Made by a program: the position numbers and the translations under genes. From an uncultured Candidatus Melainabacteria bacterium (GTDB lineage: Bacteria > Cyanobacteriota > Vampirovibrionia > Gastranaerophilales > Gastranaerophilaceae), in assembly GCA_934757255.1 (NCBI GenBank), contig CAKVLL010000053.1:1-5827 (forward strand): 5,827 nt of DNA. Direction: 5' to 3'. Of the stretch, positions 4,955 to 5,827 are shown piece by piece (position 1 is the stretch's first letter; every line of letters starts with the position of its first letter). Under the pieces are notes generated by a model. That model was not told where the DNA came from. It saw only the letters and a program-made list of their open reading frames with translations, and did not search any database.

Positions 4955-5821
4955 CTATACCCCGTGAATGTCTAAAATATTAGCAAGTGTTTTTCTTAAA
5001 TTCTTTCTCTTAGACACAATATCTACTTGACCAAATTTCAACAAATATTCTGCTGTTTGAAAGTCGTCAGGAAGTTTTTGTCTGATTGTTTGTTCAATAA
5101 CTCTTCTTCCTGCAAAACCGATTCTTGCACCTTGTTCAGCTATAATAATATCGCCTAAAGTACCAAAACTTGCAGTAATACCGCCAAATGTAGGTTCTGT
5201 TAATAAGTTAATATAAAGAAGACCTGCTTCATCCAATCTTGCAACAGCACAAGAAGTTTTAGCCATCTGCATAAGGCTTAATGCGCTTTCTTGCATTCTT
5301 GCACCGCCTGAAGAAGTGATTGCAAGCATTGGTAATTTAAGTTCAAGAGCTTTTTCCATAATTCTTGTAACTTTTTCACCAACTACACTGCCCATTGAAC
5401 CGCCCATATAAGCAAAATCCATAACAGCAGCCGCAATTTTGTGACCTTCAATTGTTCCGATACCCGTAATAACAGCTTCATCTAAACCTGTTTTAGCGTG
5501 TGCTTTTTTCAAGCGTTCCGCATAAGACTCTGTATCAACAAAGTTTAAAGGGTCGCAAGGTTGAACGTTTTTAAAAAATTCGACGAAAGAATCTTTATCA
5601 AATAATTGATTTATTCTTGTTTTAGCATTTATTCTAAAATGATAATCACAATGAGGACATACCATCATGTTATCTTCTAATTCTGATTTTAGGATTTGAG
5701 TATCACAATGAACACATTTTGTCCAAAGTTCAGGAGTTTCAACATCAATCCCCTTCATGTCTTTAGCTCGTCTTTCGATTTGAGCTTCTTTTCGCTTATC
5801 GAACCATTCTTGTATTGTCAT
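4955..5821 (-). CDS. accD: Acetyl-CoA carboxylase, carboxyltransferase subunit beta; start near window edge
   Basis: AccD is the zinc-binding partner of AccA and supplies the acetyl-CoA side of the carboxyltransferase active site. From ATG 5821 it has 288 residues, a normal length. A four-cysteine zinc ribbon (Cys36, Cys39, Cys55, Cys58; CX2C-X15-CX2C) is followed by the crotonase-like fold: FAYMGGSMGSVVGEK (136-150), ITSSGGARMQESALSLMQMAKTS (168-190), EPTFGGITASFGTLGD (209-224) and GARIGFAGRRVIEQTIRQKLP (231-251). I prefer ATG 5821 because MTIQEWFDKRK resembles the short MSLFDWF-type N-terminus of cyanobacterial AccD. The frame stays open through GTG 5825-5827 to the edge, so an upstream start cannot be excluded and the ribosome binding site is not visible. 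accA follows in the same operon. The C-terminus is short (ILDIHGV) and complete. Confidence 0.95.
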   Translation of the reverse strand: MTIQEWFDKRKEAQIERRAKDMKGIDVETPELWTKCVHCDTQILKSELEDNMMVCPHCDYHFRINAKTRINQLFDKDSFVEFFKNVQPCDPLNFVDTESYAERLKKAHAKTGLDEAVITGIGTIEGHKIAAAVMDFAYMGGSMGSVVGEKVTRIMEKALELKLPMLAITSSGGARMQESALSLMQMAKTSCAVARLDEAGLLYINLLTEPTFGGITASFGTLGDIIIAEQGARIGFAGRRVIEQTIRQKLPDDFQTAEYLLKFGQVDIVSKRKNLRKTLANILDIHGV

Positions 5822-5827
5822 ATCCAC

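Noticed and set aside
1..5827. tRNA, rRNA, riboswitch, phage, defence or transposase genes
   Set aside because: I looked on both strands and saw no cloverleaf, rRNA-like stretch, known riboswitch core, transposase motif or defence-system gene; all substantial coding sequence is housekeeping metabolism or ribosome maturation.

Overview
The window is ordinary bacterial chromosome: AT-rich, densely coding, with Shine-Dalgarno-led genes. All six protein genes can be identified by family motifs. Four belong to fatty acid synthesis (accD, accA, acpP, fabF), one to ribosome maturation (ksgA), and one encodes a plant-type glutamate-cysteine ligase (gshA). A gut Gastranaerophilales/Melainabacteria-type lineage would fit the AT-rich composition, the AccD N-terminus that resembles cyanobacterial AccD, and the plant-type GshA. 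That placement is inference from general resemblance; no rRNA or other marker is present to settle it.

Layout, right to left along the minus strand: accD (its start lies at the right window edge) is followed after 2 bases by accA. Together they encode the carboxyltransferase half of acetyl-CoA carboxylase. accA ends at a compact bidirectional terminator (3965-3986) shared with gshA, which runs toward it on the plus strand. A 321-base divergent gap (2378-2698) separates gshA from ksgA. Most of that gap is a 181-base imperfect palindrome whose arms include a perfect 33-base inverted repeat. Further along the minus strand come ksgA, a 9-bp dyad, a good sigma-70-type promoter, acpP, a hairpin, and fabF, which runs off the left edge without its last ~50 codons.

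Functionally, AccDA (with a biotin carboxylase and biotin carrier encoded elsewhere) makes malonyl-CoA. AcpP carries the malonyl and acyl groups, and FabF elongates the chain. acpP has its own promoter, and the acpP-fabF hairpin could make acpP more abundant than fabF. ksgA and gshA are unrelated in function to this pathway and appear to be separate transcription units.

I found no new multi-gene system here. The points most worth a second look are the palindromic element between ksgA and gshA, the possible leaderless start of ksgA, the strand-asymmetric hairpin between acpP and fabF, and the dyad upstream of the acpP promoter.
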